Shown: positions 1-9,254 of the stretch, piece by piece
How positions within the stretch are numbered: the stretch's first letter is position 1
How the letters are laid out: the number at the start of each line of letters is the position of its first letter
Origin: Marisediminitalea aggregata
GTDB lineage: Bacteria > Pseudomonadota > Gammaproteobacteria > Enterobacterales > Alteromonadaceae
Direction: 5' to 3'
Assembly (NCBI RefSeq): GCF_900129565.1
Contig: NZ_FQWD01000004.1
Location: 248,001 to 312,000, forward strand
Length of the DNA stretch: 64,000 nucleotides
The notes under the pieces: model-generated
What the model saw: only the letters and a program-made list of their open reading frames with translations
What the model was told of the DNA's origin: nothing
The model's database searches: none
Translations under genes and position numbers: made by a program

Positions 1-1262
1 AATGCAGATTGCTCGCTGAAATGAAATGCGCCCTGGCCAAATGCCGTAGTAGCGCTCTGGCTAAGTACGCCTGCGGTATACAGGCAATCAATGCCGCGCT
101 GTTTCGCGTACTCGCCTACCTGCTGATGATAAAAACGCGCCTGCTCGCCCAGTTCAGCCATGTCTCCCAGTACCAGTACTTGTTTACCGGCGAAGCTGGC
201 CAGGGTATCAATAGCGGCTTTCACCGACCCCACGTTGGCATTGTAGGTATCATCCAGCACGCGTACCTGGTCGGTAAACGGCACAACTTTCAGTCGTCCA
301 CCCACCGCTTTCATCGCCAGCAAACCGAACTTGATGTCTTCCAACGTGGCGCCGACCGCCATGGTCAGCGCGGCTGACACCAGCGCATTGCCCACATTGT
401 GCATACCCGGCACTGATAAACGTACTTCTGCACTGCCTTTTGGCGTATGCATGACAAATTCTGCGCAGCCATTCAGGTCAATAGTAATATCCGAAGCGTA
501 ATAATCTGCTTCCGGGTTTGCTGAATCCGGGGCAAATGTTTGTACCGGCTGATACTTCAACTTACCCAACCAGAACTCAGCAAACTGGCTGTCGCGATTC
601 ACAATGGCCAGGCCTTTCTCACCTAAGCCTTTGAAAATTTCACTCTTTGCCCGGGCCACGCCCAACAAGCTACCAAAGCCTTCAAGGTGAGCCGCAGCTG
701 CGTTCACAATCGTCGCCACATCCGGCTTTACCAGATTCGTGGTATAAGCGATTTCACCCAGGTGATTGGCGCCCATTTCGATAACGGCGTATTCATGCTC
801 AGGTGTCAGACGCAATAGCGTTAAAGGCACACCAATGTCGTTATTAAAGTTTCCCGCGGTGGCTAAGACGTTGCCGCGCTGTGCCAGAATAGCCGCACAC
901 ATTTCTTTGACGGTAGTTTTACCGCTGCTACCGGTAATGCCTATGGTTTTTGGCTTGATCTCAGCTTTGACTGCAGCGCCTAAATCACCCAACGCGATCT
1001 TGGTATCTTCAACGTAAATAACCGGTACCCGTGATGTCACACTGACGTCAAGTTGTGTGCTTGCGATGATCGCGCTGGCGCCGGCATTGATGGCCGCTTC
1101 TGCAAATGCATGGCCGTCAAAGTTGTCGCCCTTGAGTGCCAGGTAAACGTCACCCTGATTAATTTGTCGCGTATCAGTGCTCACTGCACTTACTGCTATA
1201 TCCTGACCATCTAATCGTCCCTGGATCTGTTGAGCAATCCATGCCAGCGTTGTGTTTATCAT
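1..1262 (-). CDS. murF: UDP-N-acetylmuramoyl-tripeptide--D-alanyl-D-alanine ligase (partial, C-terminus off the window)
   Basis: Cytoplasmic Mur ligase that adds D-Ala-D-Ala to the UDP-MurNAc-tripeptide, the last cytoplasmic step of the peptidoglycan precursor. Reading the minus strand from an ATG at 1262 gives MINTTLAWIAQQ, an N-terminal domain with the usual STDTR and LKGDNFDGH patches, and then the ATP-binding loop GITGSSGKTT near residue 110. It stays open to the left edge, about 420 codons, so only the last 30-40 residues of a normal MurF (about 450) should be missing. The start overlaps the murE stop in an ATGA, which implies translational coupling, as in other dcw clusters. Identification rests on order and motifs and is secure. 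Confidence 0.95.
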   Translation of the reverse strand, partial: MINTTLAWIAQQIQGRLDGQDIAVSAVSTDTRQINQGDVYLALKGDNFDGHAFAEAAINAGASAIIASTQLDVSVTSRVPVIYVEDTKIALGDLGAAVKAEIKPKTIGITGSSGKTTVKEMCAAILAQRGNVLATAGNFNNDIGVPLTLLRLTPEHEYAVIEMGANHLGEIAYTTNLVKPDVATIVNAAAAHLEGFGSLLGVARAKSEIFKGLGEKGLAIVNRDSQFAEFWLGKLKYQPVQTFAPDSANPEADYYASDITIDLNGCAEFVMHTPKGSAEVRLSVPGMHNVGNALVSAALTMAVGATLEDIKFGLLAMKAVGGRLKVVPFTDQVRVLDDTYNANVGSVKAAIDTLASFAGKQVLVLGDMAELGEQARFYHQQVGEYAKQRGIDCLYTAGVLSQSATTAFGQGAFHFSEQSA

Positions 1263-2788
1263 TTGCTGCACTCCTGCTGCAAACGAGCTATCACTGCCCG
1301 TTCGTCATAGTTAATTCGTTGCTTACCAATGATTTGATAATCTTCATGGCCCTTACCCGCAGCAAGAATCAAGTCGTCTGCTGCGGCGTGACTCAGGCAA
1401 TAGCGAATCGCCTGTTCCCGATCTGGAATATCCTGGGCTAGCTCAGGCTTCGTGAGCCCGGCTTTGATGTCGGCCACAATGGCTTCAGGCTGTTCAGAAC
1501 GGCTGTTGTCGGTGGTGATCACCAGGTAATCTGCCCCGGCTTCTGCCGCTTTTGCCATTAAAGGACGTTTACCTTTGTCACGGTCGCCACCACAACCGAA
1601 TACACACCACACATGTCCGTGGGTATGGCTGCGCAATGCGGCAAGTGCTTTTTCCAGCGCGTCAGGCGTATGGGCATAATCCACCACGACATTCGCGCGC
1701 TGTTCAAATTCAAACACTTCCAGGCGACCCGGCACGGCATGTACCTGCTCAATGGCTTTTACCACATTGGCAAATCGTTCGCCCTGACACAGCAATGCGG
1801 CCGTCGCACTCATCAGGTTGGCAATATTAAACTCACCCAGTAAGGCAACCTGCACCACGGTTGTACCCCATGAGCTCGCCAGCCTGAACTGACATCCATT
1901 TGGATGGTATTGCACATTTGTGGCAAAACAATAGCGCTGTTCGGGCAAATTCTGCGGTGTATCTGGCAGCACATTTGTCCATACCGTTTCAATCTCGTTG
2001 CCGGCCGCGGCCTGCCACTCAGCGCTGGCAGAATCGGACTGATTTAACACAATTTTTCCCAGCCCCGGTAGATGTAACAAGGCCCGTTTCGCTTCTGCGT
2101 ACGCTTCCATAGTGCCGTGATAGTCAAGGTGGTCGCGCGTCAGATTGGTAAACACACCAATATCGGTCTTCACTTGCTTCAAGCGATCCTGCACCAGCGC
2201 ATGGGACGACGCTTCGTAAGCCACTTGCTGTACTTCTTGCTGAACAAACTCAGCAAGCAAATATTGCATAGAAATGGCATCCGGCGTGGTATTACCGTTG
2301 CTGGCTGGCGCGTAGGAGGCTTCATCGCGATAAATACCGCTGCCCAGCGTGCCAATAGAGGCGGCACGATGTCCCAAGCGGTGTTTCATTTGCATGAGTA
2401 ACTGTACGACTGAAGTTTTGCCGTTGGTGCCGGTTACACCAATAGTGGCCAGCTTATTTGCCGGGTAATCGTAAAAAGCCGCAGCAATGGATGACAACAG
2501 GCTTCTAAGCCCCCAAAACTGAATAATCACGGTTTGCTCTCGCATGGAGATATTACCGTGCTCACTGGCATCATCGGCTTCAGCTAATATTGCTCTGGCG
2601 CCCAGGCTAACGGCCTGAGGAATAAAGTCACGACCATCCTGTTGGTGGCCTTTTACCGCGACAAAGACGACCTTGGGGGTGACTTCGCGACTATCCAGTG
2701 TTAAGCCCTGCACACGGATGTCCGGTGCATTCACACCGAACTTTAACATCAACGCGTGCAGGCTCTGGGTAAAGGCACTAACCACCAT
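1259..2788 (-). CDS. murE: UDP-N-acetylmuramoyl-tripeptide synthetase (meso-DAP adding)
   Basis: Mur ligase that joins the third residue, meso-diaminopimelate in Gram-negatives, to UDP-MurNAc-L-Ala-D-Glu. The ATP loop TGTNGKTS and the Mur central-domain patch NLTRDHLDYHG are present. The diamino-acid recognition motif, normally DNPR, reads DNSR here; the arginine that contacts the DAP carboxylate is kept. I chose ATG 2788 (509 aa) because GAGAGGG lies just upstream and the ORF then begins MVVSAFTQS; a longer frame exists to 2818 but would overlap ftsI by 41 bp. From 2788 the overlap with the ftsI end is 11 bp. E. coli MurE is 495 aa, so the length is normal. Confidence 0.95.
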   Translation of the reverse strand: MVVSAFTQSLHALMLKFGVNAPDIRVQGLTLDSREVTPKVVFVAVKGHQQDGRDFIPQAVSLGARAILAEADDASEHGNISMREQTVIIQFWGLRSLLSSIAAAFYDYPANKLATIGVTGTNGKTSVVQLLMQMKHRLGHRAASIGTLGSGIYRDEASYAPASNGNTTPDAISMQYLLAEFVQQEVQQVAYEASSHALVQDRLKQVKTDIGVFTNLTRDHLDYHGTMEAYAEAKRALLHLPGLGKIVLNQSDSASAEWQAAAGNEIETVWTNVLPDTPQNLPEQRYCFATNVQYHPNGCQFRLASSWGTTVVQVALLGEFNIANLMSATAALLCQGERFANVVKAIEQVHAVPGRLEVFEFEQRANVVVDYAHTPDALEKALAALRSHTHGHVWCVFGCGGDRDKGKRPLMAKAAEAGADYLVITTDNSRSEQPEAIVADIKAGLTKPELAQDIPDREQAIRYCLSHAAADDLILAAGKGHEDYQIIGKQRINYDERAVIARLQQECSK

Positions 2789-4556
2789 GGCTCGCCCTCT
2801 CAATAACTTGTGTTGCACTCATTTGGCGGTCGTCCGGTGCTATGTTTAGCAGTTGCAGGGCTCCGCCCATAATTTCTGAGAACACCGGCGCTGCAGTATC
2901 ACCCGCGTGATACAAATCACCGCCGGGTTCATTGATCAGCACCACAGTAACCAACTGTGGATCGCTGATAGGCGCCACGCCAGCGAAGATATTTACGTAT
3001 TCTTCGCCATAGCCGCCGGCGACGGCTTTGCGGCTTGTACCGGTTTTACCTGCCACCCGATATCCTGGAATACGCGCTTTCACACCTGACCCATCGTCCT
3101 GTGTAACGGTTTCCATCATGGCCAGAATCGCTTTTGCGTTAGCCTCGCTGATAACCCGCTCTTCTGCTGGCTGATACCCTGTTGTTTGTGCATCACGCAC
3201 AATATTCAGCGGGCGTTTGATGCCGCCCGACGCGATAGTCGCGTACATTCTTGCAAGCTGTGCCGTCGTCACGGAAATCCCGTAGCCAAACGACAAAGTT
3301 GCCAATTCAAACTCAGACCAGCGATTGCGTTCGTGGAAGATACCCGTGCTCTCACCCGGCATATTCACACCGGTATCAGACATCAGTCCCATGTTGTAAT
3401 AAGAATCCAACAGGAACTGCTTGGGCACAGACAGTGCCAACTTGGATGTCCCCATGTTACTGGAATGCTGAATAATTTCCGCCAGACTCAGCTTGCCATA
3501 GTTGCGGAAGTCCTTAACCAGACTGCCGCCTAAACGCATCCAGCCCGGTGAAGTATCGACGATGTCGCCGGGCTTCACTGACCCGAATTCCAGCGCGCTG
3601 AGCACGGCAAGCGGCTTCATGGAGCTGCCTGGCTCAAACGCATCGGTGATCACGCGGTTACGCATACGGTGCGGTGAAATATCACTGCGATCATTGGGGT
3701 TAAACGACGGTGCATTCACCATTGCCAGAATATCACCGGTATGAACATCTACCACAATGGCCGACGCCGAGCTGGCCTGATAGTACAGCATGGCTTCTTT
3801 GATTTGCTTATAAGCCAGTGCCTGAATGCGTTGATCAATTGTCAGCGCCAGGTTACCTGCCGCTTCGCCATTTTTCATTTCCAGCACTTCAACCTGACGC
3901 CCTTTGGCATCACGGCGAATTTTGCGGCTGCCGGGCGAACCCGTAAGCCAGTCGTCATACAACCGCTCCAGACCTTCAATACCTTGATCATCGACGTTGG
4001 TAATACCGATTAGCTGAGCAGAAACCTCGCCGGTTGGGTAGTAACGACGCGACTCTTTTCGCAAATATACGCCCGGGATTTCCAGCTTTTCGACATAATC
4101 CGCCATCGCCGGCGACACCTGACGTTGCAGATAAACAAAGCGTCGTTGTGGGTTGTCGACCTTGCTCACCAGCTCATCGACGTCCTGACCAATCACCTCG
4201 GCCAGCGCCAGCCAGCGACGTGTCTGGTTCAATGCGTTGGACTCGTGAATAATTTTAGGATCGGCGTAAATAGCGCGCACCGGCACGCTGACCGCCAGTT
4301 CAACACCGTTGCGGTCGGTAATCAAACCGCGATACGTCGGCATATTGCGGGTACGCAAAGTCCGGCTGTCGCCTTGCTGAATAAGATCATCCGGCTCAAT
4401 GACCTGAATAAACGCGGCACGCATCGCCAGTACCAGAAATACCATAACAATCACGGCGAGCACGACCAGGAAGCGCCATTGCATGGGCCCCGGCCGGTTA
4501 TTCATTTTTGCGCCGCTGGTTTTCGACTTACTGGCTTTTAACGTGATCGTGGTCAT
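2778..4556 (-). CDS. ftsI: Septal peptidoglycan transpeptidase FtsI (PBP3)
   Basis: Class B penicillin-binding protein that cross-links septal peptidoglycan in the divisome together with FtsW and FtsQLB. The 592-aa protein has a short cytoplasmic tail, one membrane segment near residues 25-50 (FLVVLAVIVMVFLVLAM), a pedestal dimerisation domain and a transpeptidase domain. The catalytic motifs are all visible: SSMK near residue 310, SSN near 363 and KTGT near 505. It starts 4 bp inside ftsL (ATGA overlap). No odd features. Beta-lactam target by family knowledge. Confidence 0.96.
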   Translation of the reverse strand: MTTITLKASKSKTSGAKMNNRPGPMQWRFLVVLAVIVMVFLVLAMRAAFIQVIEPDDLIQQGDSRTLRTRNMPTYRGLITDRNGVELAVSVPVRAIYADPKIIHESNALNQTRRWLALAEVIGQDVDELVSKVDNPQRRFVYLQRQVSPAMADYVEKLEIPGVYLRKESRRYYPTGEVSAQLIGITNVDDQGIEGLERLYDDWLTGSPGSRKIRRDAKGRQVEVLEMKNGEAAGNLALTIDQRIQALAYKQIKEAMLYYQASSASAIVVDVHTGDILAMVNAPSFNPNDRSDISPHRMRNRVITDAFEPGSSMKPLAVLSALEFGSVKPGDIVDTSPGWMRLGGSLVKDFRNYGKLSLAEIIQHSSNMGTSKLALSVPKQFLLDSYYNMGLMSDTGVNMPGESTGIFHERNRWSEFELATLSFGYGISVTTAQLARMYATIASGGIKRPLNIVRDAQTTGYQPAEERVISEANAKAILAMMETVTQDDGSGVKARIPGYRVAGKTGTSRKAVAGGYGEEYVNIFAGVAPISDPQLVTVVLINEPGGDLYHAGDTAAPVFSEIMGGALQLLNIAPDDRQMSATQVIERASHGG

Positions 4557-4873
4557 TTAATGCGTACCACCACTTCGTCGTCAACGCCAGGGCGCTGCAT
4601 ATCCAGATGCTTTTCTACCAGCGCTTCAATGCGGTTGTGCTCAGTTAACGCGCGTTGCTCTAACACCAGATTTCGCCATTCCACGTCGAGGTCGTCTTTC
4701 TGACGCATGAGTTGCTCTAACGCTATGTTTTGCTGGCGATTATGGTGACTACTCAGGATCACAGCAAGCGCACTTACGATGACCGCTATAAACAACAAAA
4801 CCCGCAACTTATGGCGGGTCAATTCGGTAACCAGGATGAGGAGCAAATTAAAATTCGTAGACGCGTTTGTCAT
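4553..4873 (-). CDS. ftsL: Cell division protein FtsL
   Basis: Small bitopic divisome protein that forms a coiled coil with FtsB and FtsQ in the periplasm. The 106-aa product has a cytoplasmic N-terminus, one membrane helix ([16 protein letters not shown]) at about residues 25-42, and a periplasmic leucine-zipper-like segment ([18 protein letters not shown] and onwards). Sequence is poorly conserved in this family; the assignment comes mostly from topology and from its position between rsmH and ftsI, with 4-bp overlaps on both sides. Confidence 0.92.
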   Translation of the reverse strand: MTNASTNFNLLLILVTELTRHKLRVLLFIAVIVSALAVILSSHHNRQQNIALEQLMRQKDDLDVEWRNLVLEQRALTEHNRIEALVEKHLDMQRPGVDDEVVVRIK

Positions 4874-5805
4874 CGTTTTTCTGCCACCCTGAGTACCGCA
4901 CTGCGGGACCTGACATTGACCGCCAGTTCGTCCTCCCCAGGCTTGATGGCCTTGCCAATTAACGACAGCACTTTATCTGCGTCAATCTCCTGCTGCGTAA
5001 GCGGCAAACCATGAGGTACCGCTTTGCCTTTGCTCTGTTCTTTCATAAACCGCTTCACTAAGCGGTCTTCCAGTGAGTGAAACGAAATCACCGCCAAACG
5101 CCCTTTCGGCTTAAGGATCGCGGTGGCAGCTTTCAATCCAACACGCAACTGCTCTAATTCCGCGTTGATGTAAATACGAATGCCCTGGAACGTGCGGGTA
5201 GCCGGATGTTTAAACTTGTCTTTTACCGGCATCGCCTGATCGATAATCCGCACTAGCTCGCTGGTGCGCGTTATTGGATTGACCTTGCGTTCGTTTACGA
5301 TGGCATGCGCGATACGCTTGCCAAACTTCTCTTCACCAAATTCCTTAATGACCTGGGTAATGTCCTGCTCATCGGCTTCTGCGAGCCATTCAGCAGCACT
5401 TTGCCCGCGACTTGTATCCATACGCATGTCCAGTGGACCATCACGCAGGAAACTGAAGCCTCGTTCGGCATCGTCGAGCTGTGGCGACGACACGCCCAAA
5501 TCCATCAGAACGCCGTCGATCTCGCCGCTTAACGACATCGATTCAATGACTTCAGCCATATCAGCAAACGGAGAATGTACGATGGTGAAACGCTTGTCGT
5601 CGGCAAATCGTTTGGCGGCTTCAATGGCCTGAGGATCGCGGTCAAACGCGATCAAGCGGCCCTGCTCACCCAGTTGGGACAAAATTTCGCCAGAATGACC
5701 ACCACGTCCAAATGTGGCGTCAATGTAGATACCGTCTGGCTTGATCGCCAGACCGTCAAGGCATTCTTGTAGGAGTACCGAGGTGTGTTTAAAGCTTTCA
5801 CTCAT
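4870..5805 (-). CDS. rsmH: 16S rRNA (cytosine(1402)-N4)-methyltransferase RsmH
   Basis: SAM-dependent methyltransferase (MraW) that makes N4-methyl-C1402 in the ribosomal P site. The 311-aa length is typical. Near the N-terminus are [13 protein letters not shown] and the SAM-binding [10 protein letters not shown]; the catalytic-core patch [11 protein letters not shown] follows near residue 100, and the C-terminal motif [14 protein letters not shown] near 240. The start ATG at 5805 overlaps the mraZ stop by 4 bp. Confidence 0.96.
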   Translation of the reverse strand: MSESFKHTSVLLQECLDGLAIKPDGIYIDATFGRGGHSGEILSQLGEQGRLIAFDRDPQAIEAAKRFADDKRFTIVHSPFADMAEVIESMSLSGEIDGVLMDLGVSSPQLDDAERGFSFLRDGPLDMRMDTSRGQSAAEWLAEADEQDITQVIKEFGEEKFGKRIAHAIVNERKVNPITRTSELVRIIDQAMPVKDKFKHPATRTFQGIRIYINAELEQLRVGLKAATAILKPKGRLAVISFHSLEDRLVKRFMKEQSKGKAVPHGLPLTQQEIDADKVLSLIGKAIKPGEDELAVNVRSRSAVLRVAEKR

Positions 5806-6260
5806 AACGAGAAGTCCTGTAGTCGCTCGGTCAGTTCAAATCCACCTGAACGTTCCACTTCCATATCCGCGTCAATTTGCGTTGCCCAGGTTTCGGCATC
5901 CCAAATTTCAAGCTTATTGAGTTGACCCACCAACATCACTTCTTTATCGAGTGTGGCATGTTTGCGCAATGGCAAAGACAGCAGCACGCGGCCGCTTTTG
6001 TCCATTTCGCATTCGGTTGCATAGCCCAGCAGCAGACGTTGCATGCGTCGTTCAGACGGGATCATGCTCGAAAACTTGCTCAGCTTTAATTCAATTTCTT
6101 CCCATTCGGGAAGTGGGTAAAGCAGCAAACAGCTTTGTTGTGTGTCAATGGTGCAGACCAGCTGTCCGTTACAATCATCCAAAAGAGACTGTCGATACTT
6201 GGTAGGTATGGCCAGTCTCCCTTTTGAATCCAGATTGATTGCATTAGCGCCGCGGAACAT
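5802..6260 (-). CDS. mraZ: Transcriptional regulator MraZ
   Basis: First gene of the dcw cluster; MraZ is an AbrB-fold ring-forming repressor of its own operon. The 152-aa protein has the two SpoVT/AbrB-like halves: [19 protein letters not shown] at the N-terminus, and [13 protein letters not shown] near residue 90. An AGGGGA Shine-Dalgarno lies just 5' of the ATG. Upstream are three 10-bp-spaced GTGG boxes matching the layout of known MraZ operators (separate entry), so autoregulation is likely. Confidence 0.96.
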   Translation of the reverse strand: MFRGANAINLDSKGRLAIPTKYRQSLLDDCNGQLVCTIDTQQSCLLLYPLPEWEEIELKLSKFSSMIPSERRMQRLLLGYATECEMDKSGRVLLSLPLRKHATLDKEVMLVGQLNKLEIWDAETWATQIDADMEVERSGGFELTERLQDFSL

Positions 6261-6326
6261 TCCCCTAGCCTTTTTTTATTTGATCTTGTTGTTCTTGTTT
6301 TATGAGATCTAATCTGCAAAACGTTG

Positions 6327-6360
6327 ATTATATGATCCACTATTCGCCACTTTTACCCAC
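6327..6360 (-). promoter_or_regulatory. dcw operon promoter and MraZ operator
   Basis: On the minus strand, GTGGG-N5-GTGGC-N5-GTGGA occupies 6360-6336, three direct repeats with exactly 10-bp spacing. That is the layout described for MraZ boxes (TGGGN-N5 repeats). A perfect TATAAT follows at 6332-6327, about 67 bp upstream of the mraZ ATG. No good -35 is present; the region where one should lie is covered by the repeats, which fits repression by occlusion. A further GTGGG occurs at 6391-6387. The rest of 6261-6618 holds only the modF-side terminator. Confidence 0.75.
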
Positions 6361-6491
6361 ATTTCACAGTTTAGGTATCAATCCTTCCCACTGTCAAGCA
6401 AAAATACCCGGTAAAATGACGATGTTTTCAGTGTCAAATTTCCGACGTTCGCGGCTTACAGCCGAAGTGGCTGATAACAAGTAAGAAAATG

Positions 6492-6519
6492 AAAAAGCCT
6501 GCACAAAGGCAGGCTTTTT
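6492..6519 (-). terminator. Rho-independent terminator after modF
   Basis: Perfect inverted repeat AAAAAGCCTGC / GCAGGCTTTTT with a 6-nt loop. The U tract exists on both strands, so it may act in both directions. It lies 100 bp past the modF stop, and no plus-strand gene ends just before it. Confidence 0.85.
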
Positions 6520-6618
6520 GCAAAAGCAGAAGTTATATAAGGTAATAAGAACTATATCGCCCGCCCTCGTTTTCGGGCGCCGCGAGACTGTGTTTTCCCA
6601 TTGCGCGAATAATTTGTC

Positions 6619-8067
6619 CTAGGTTATAGCAAAATCACGCATGTCCAGGCAGTGTTCAATGGCGTCAATACGGTCTTCAGTGTGGTGATTTACATACAAT
6701 AGGGTAGTGTCACCTTGCCGAGCCAGCAGGTTTACCATTGCCAGGATCTTCACCCTGTTGGCATCGTCAAGACCATTACAGGGTTCATCCAGGATCAGTA
6801 AACTCGGATGCTTTACCATTGCTCTTGCAATCAGGGCCAGGCGTTGGTCACCAAAAGACAGCGACTGGAACGGGGTTTTCGCCTGAGCCGACATATCAAT
6901 AGTCTCTAACCACGCTGTAGCCAGTTTGCGTTGAGCGAGCGTCGGTTGTTGATACAAGCCAATACTGTCGTAATAACCCGATAAAATAACGTCGAGCAAC
7001 GAGCAATTAACCCGGTACTGTAAGTGCAAACTGTTCGAAACGATCCCGAGGTGTTGTTTAATATCCCAGATACTCTCGCCACTGCCGCGCTTGTAGCCAA
7101 ACACGGTCAGATCGTTGCGGTAACACAGTGGGTTATCGCCCGTTATCAGAGTCAGCAAGCAGGTTTTACCCGAGCCATTGGGCCCACTGATCTGCCAGTG
7201 CTGGCCAGGGTAAATTTCCCAATTCAGGGCATCGAAAACCGTATTATCGCCCCAGGTTACATTGCCATTGACCAGCTTTACCAGTGGCGCATCGCGGTCG
7301 GCCAGTACCGGAGCCCGATTATCACTGTCTGCTGGTGGTAGTGCACTAACCTGATGCTGGATGTGTAATATCTGTTTGATGTGACCGCGATCTCCGTCGG
7401 TCAGCGAGTCACCTTCTGACTGCCAGCTGATCTGGTTGTTTTGCATAAAGACCAGTTTGCCAGCCCACTGGGGTAATTCACTCAACCGGTTTATCACCAG
7501 TATCATGGTACAGCGCTTGGCGAGACCATCGAGATACTCTGCTAATCGGTCAACGGATTCAACGTCAAGCCCGTCGTAGGGTTCATCCAAGATAAGCCAG
7601 TCGGGCGCATCCAGCAATTGCTGGAGCAACAATACCTTGCGGGTTTCCCCTGTTGACAGCGACAAAAAGGCTCTGTCCAGCAACGCAGTGATACACAGCA
7701 GTTCGGCCAACTCGGTTAGCGCCTGGCGCTGGACATCATTCGGCTCATCATTGTGCTGTAGCGCAATCTGTCTGGCCGTGCTGGGTGTTGGCACGACATC
7801 CAGAATGTCTGCATCATCTTTTTTTCGTTCGGCATCAATAATGGCCTGTTGCTGGGCAACGCTTACCCAGCCCATGCTATCGGGTACATTTCTTGAACCA
7901 GACTGAAGCTCACCCACACCAGCAATCACGGCGGCCAGCGAGGATTTGCCGCTGCCGTTAAAGCCGGTAATAACGAGATGTTGTCCTTCGGTAATACGCA
8001 GTGATGGAACGGAAAAAGAGAATGAGGGTGCCAGCTTTACCTGACAATCAGACAGATGAATAGACAT
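6619..8067 (-). CDS. modF: ModF-like tandem ABC ATPase
   Basis: The 482-aa cytoplasmic protein carries two ABC ATPase domains in one chain and has no membrane segment. Domain 1 has GFNGSGKSS, LSTGETRKVLL and LILDEPYDGLD; domain 2 has GPNGSGKTCLL, RGSGESIWDIKQHLG, LSFGDQRLALIARAM and LLILDEPCNGLD. Length and the domain-2 signature match E. coli ModF (about 490 aa), also called PhrA. The cellular role of ModF is poorly defined; the molybdate link comes from its operon in E. coli, and no mod transport gene is nearby here. Terminators on both sides indicate a single-gene transcript. Confidence 0.85.
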   Translation of the reverse strand: MSIHLSDCQVKLAPSFSFSVPSLRITEGQHLVITGFNGSGKSSLAAVIAGVGELQSGSRNVPDSMGWVSVAQQQAIIDAERKKDDADILDVVPTPSTARQIALQHNDEPNDVQRQALTELAELLCITALLDRAFLSLSTGETRKVLLLQQLLDAPDWLILDEPYDGLDVESVDRLAEYLDGLAKRCTMILVINRLSELPQWAGKLVFMQNNQISWQSEGDSLTDGDRGHIKQILHIQHQVSALPPADSDNRAPVLADRDAPLVKLVNGNVTWGDNTVFDALNWEIYPGQHWQISGPNGSGKTCLLTLITGDNPLCYRNDLTVFGYKRGSGESIWDIKQHLGIVSNSLHLQYRVNCSLLDVILSGYYDSIGLYQQPTLAQRKLATAWLETIDMSAQAKTPFQSLSFGDQRLALIARAMVKHPSLLILDEPCNGLDDANRVKILAMVNLLARQGDTTLLYVNHHTEDRIDAIEHCLDMRDFAIT

Positions 8068-8098
8068 GTTGCTGTGAATTCCTGAGGTCCTAAAACAA

Positions 8099-8124
8099 CA
8101 AAAGCGGGTGAATACCCGCTTTTG
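8099..8124 (-). terminator. Rho-independent terminator after the SapC-family gene
   Basis: CAAAAGCGGGT / ACCCGCTTTTG with a 4-nt loop, beginning 17 bp past the stop codon at 8141, followed on the minus strand by TTGTTTT. It separates this gene from modF. Confidence 0.85.
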
Positions 8125-8140
8125 GTCAAACAGCTAGTGC

Positions 8141-8905
8141 TTACTGTGCAGCAGGTGCCGGTTGCTCTTCTTTTTGAGCAGGACCCATATGCATAGAGCG
8201 AATTGGGTTATCTGTTTTTGCAGACAGCTCGATCAGGCGGTTTAACTGGCCAAGCGACATCATGATGGCATACATTGCGCCCAGGAAGCCCGCTTTATGC
8301 AGTTCAAGTACCTGCTCATCAGACAGCTCCATCAGTTTCTTCTCGTTGATGGTCATCATGCCGCCAACGTTTCGACCCTGACCGTTTACGTACTGAAGAC
8401 GCAGTTGAACGTCGTCCAGTAAGCCCAATTCAACCACTTTCTTAACGAATTGCTGAGTCAGCATTTCGCTGTTCGCCAAATCTACCAACAGCTGTTGACG
8501 GTTGTTCAGGAAATCACTTGGCTCACCGTCTTCTTTAAACAGAGGCTGACCTTCGTCTTTGATCTGGTCACTGTTTTCATCGATGTATACACCCAGTTTC
8601 TCGCCATCAGGGCGAACGTCAAACGGGTAGCGAACGATATTCATTGGAATATGCGGCGCGTTCCATTTGTCTTCAACCAAAAACAGGTTTTGACCAGGCT
8701 CCATACCCAGCATCGCAACAACGTGGTGGTTTTCAGTTTTCGGATCCTGAATGAATACCAGCGGCATCGCGCTTGCCAACTGGGCAAATTCACGGATGGA
8801 TGCGGCTGCTAAGTGGGTATTCTTTGCAAATGGGAAAGCTGGATCTACCGCAACTTTAATGTCTTTATGTTTGTTTTTATCCAGCGGTACAAAATTCATT
8901 GCCAT
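8141..8905 (-). CDS. SapC family protein
   Basis: Protein of 254 aa resembling the SapC family (PF07277) through the N-terminal block MAMNFVPLDKNKHKDIKV, then FPFAKNTHLAAASIREF and PLVFIQDPK. The frame stays open to 8941, but ATG 8905 is the family-like start. The name comes from a Campylobacter S-layer locus and says little about function; in marine Gram-negatives the family often sits with TonB receptors or tryptophan halogenases, neither of which is present here. The C-terminus is rich in A, P, E and Q. No signal peptide is seen. Confidence 0.8.
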   Translation of the reverse strand: MAMNFVPLDKNKHKDIKVAVDPAFPFAKNTHLAAASIREFAQLASAMPLVFIQDPKTENHHVVAMLGMEPGQNLFLVEDKWNAPHIPMNIVRYPFDVRPDGEKLGVYIDENSDQIKDEGQPLFKEDGEPSDFLNNRQQLLVDLANSEMLTQQFVKKVVELGLLDDVQLRLQYVNGQGRNVGGMMTINEKKLMELSDEQVLELHKAGFLGAMYAIMMSLGQLNRLIELSAKTDNPIRSMHMGPAQKEEQPAPAAQ

Positions 8906-8915
8906 AAGTACTATC

Positions 8916-9120
8916 TCAATTGTTATTTGCTTCGTTGCCACACTGATTTAATCGGGGCAACTCTCTATCCATAATGGGGTGGTTGATGTCATCGACAAAC
9001 CATGAGTCGTGATCCATTCCAAAGCAATCACAGCTTCCTTCGACGCGTTTAAGTCGAAACAGTTCCGGGTTTTTCGCCCTTTGATGCCAACCAGTCGGCA
9101 GGCAGTATGGCGTATTTCAC
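8916..9120 (-). pseudogene. Possible small frameshifted gene upstream of the SapC-family gene
   Basis: Two minus-strand frames without a usual ATG join end to end. The first, open from about 9225 and containing GTG 9120, reads VKYAILPADWLASKGEKP and stops at 9049. The second continues as ELFRLKRVEGSCDCFGMDHD and ends with a TGA at 8916, 11 bp before the SapC-family ATG. Removing one base in the AAAAACCC run at 9067-9074 would fuse them. The joined peptide looks protein-like, but I recognise no family. It could be a decayed gene, an assembly indel or chance. Nothing else is seen in 8906-9254 apart from room for promoters of the flanking genes. Confidence 0.3.
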
Positions 9121-9254
9121 GTCAGCCGTAAAGCCGCCCACTTCGCTGCATATCTTCACTGAACAGACATTTTTGTCGATTAACCGAAAAAAAGCACAAA
9201 GAACCAATTGCTTGGTATACCTTTAAGCCCTCGATTACAGGGTAGCAAGCCATT

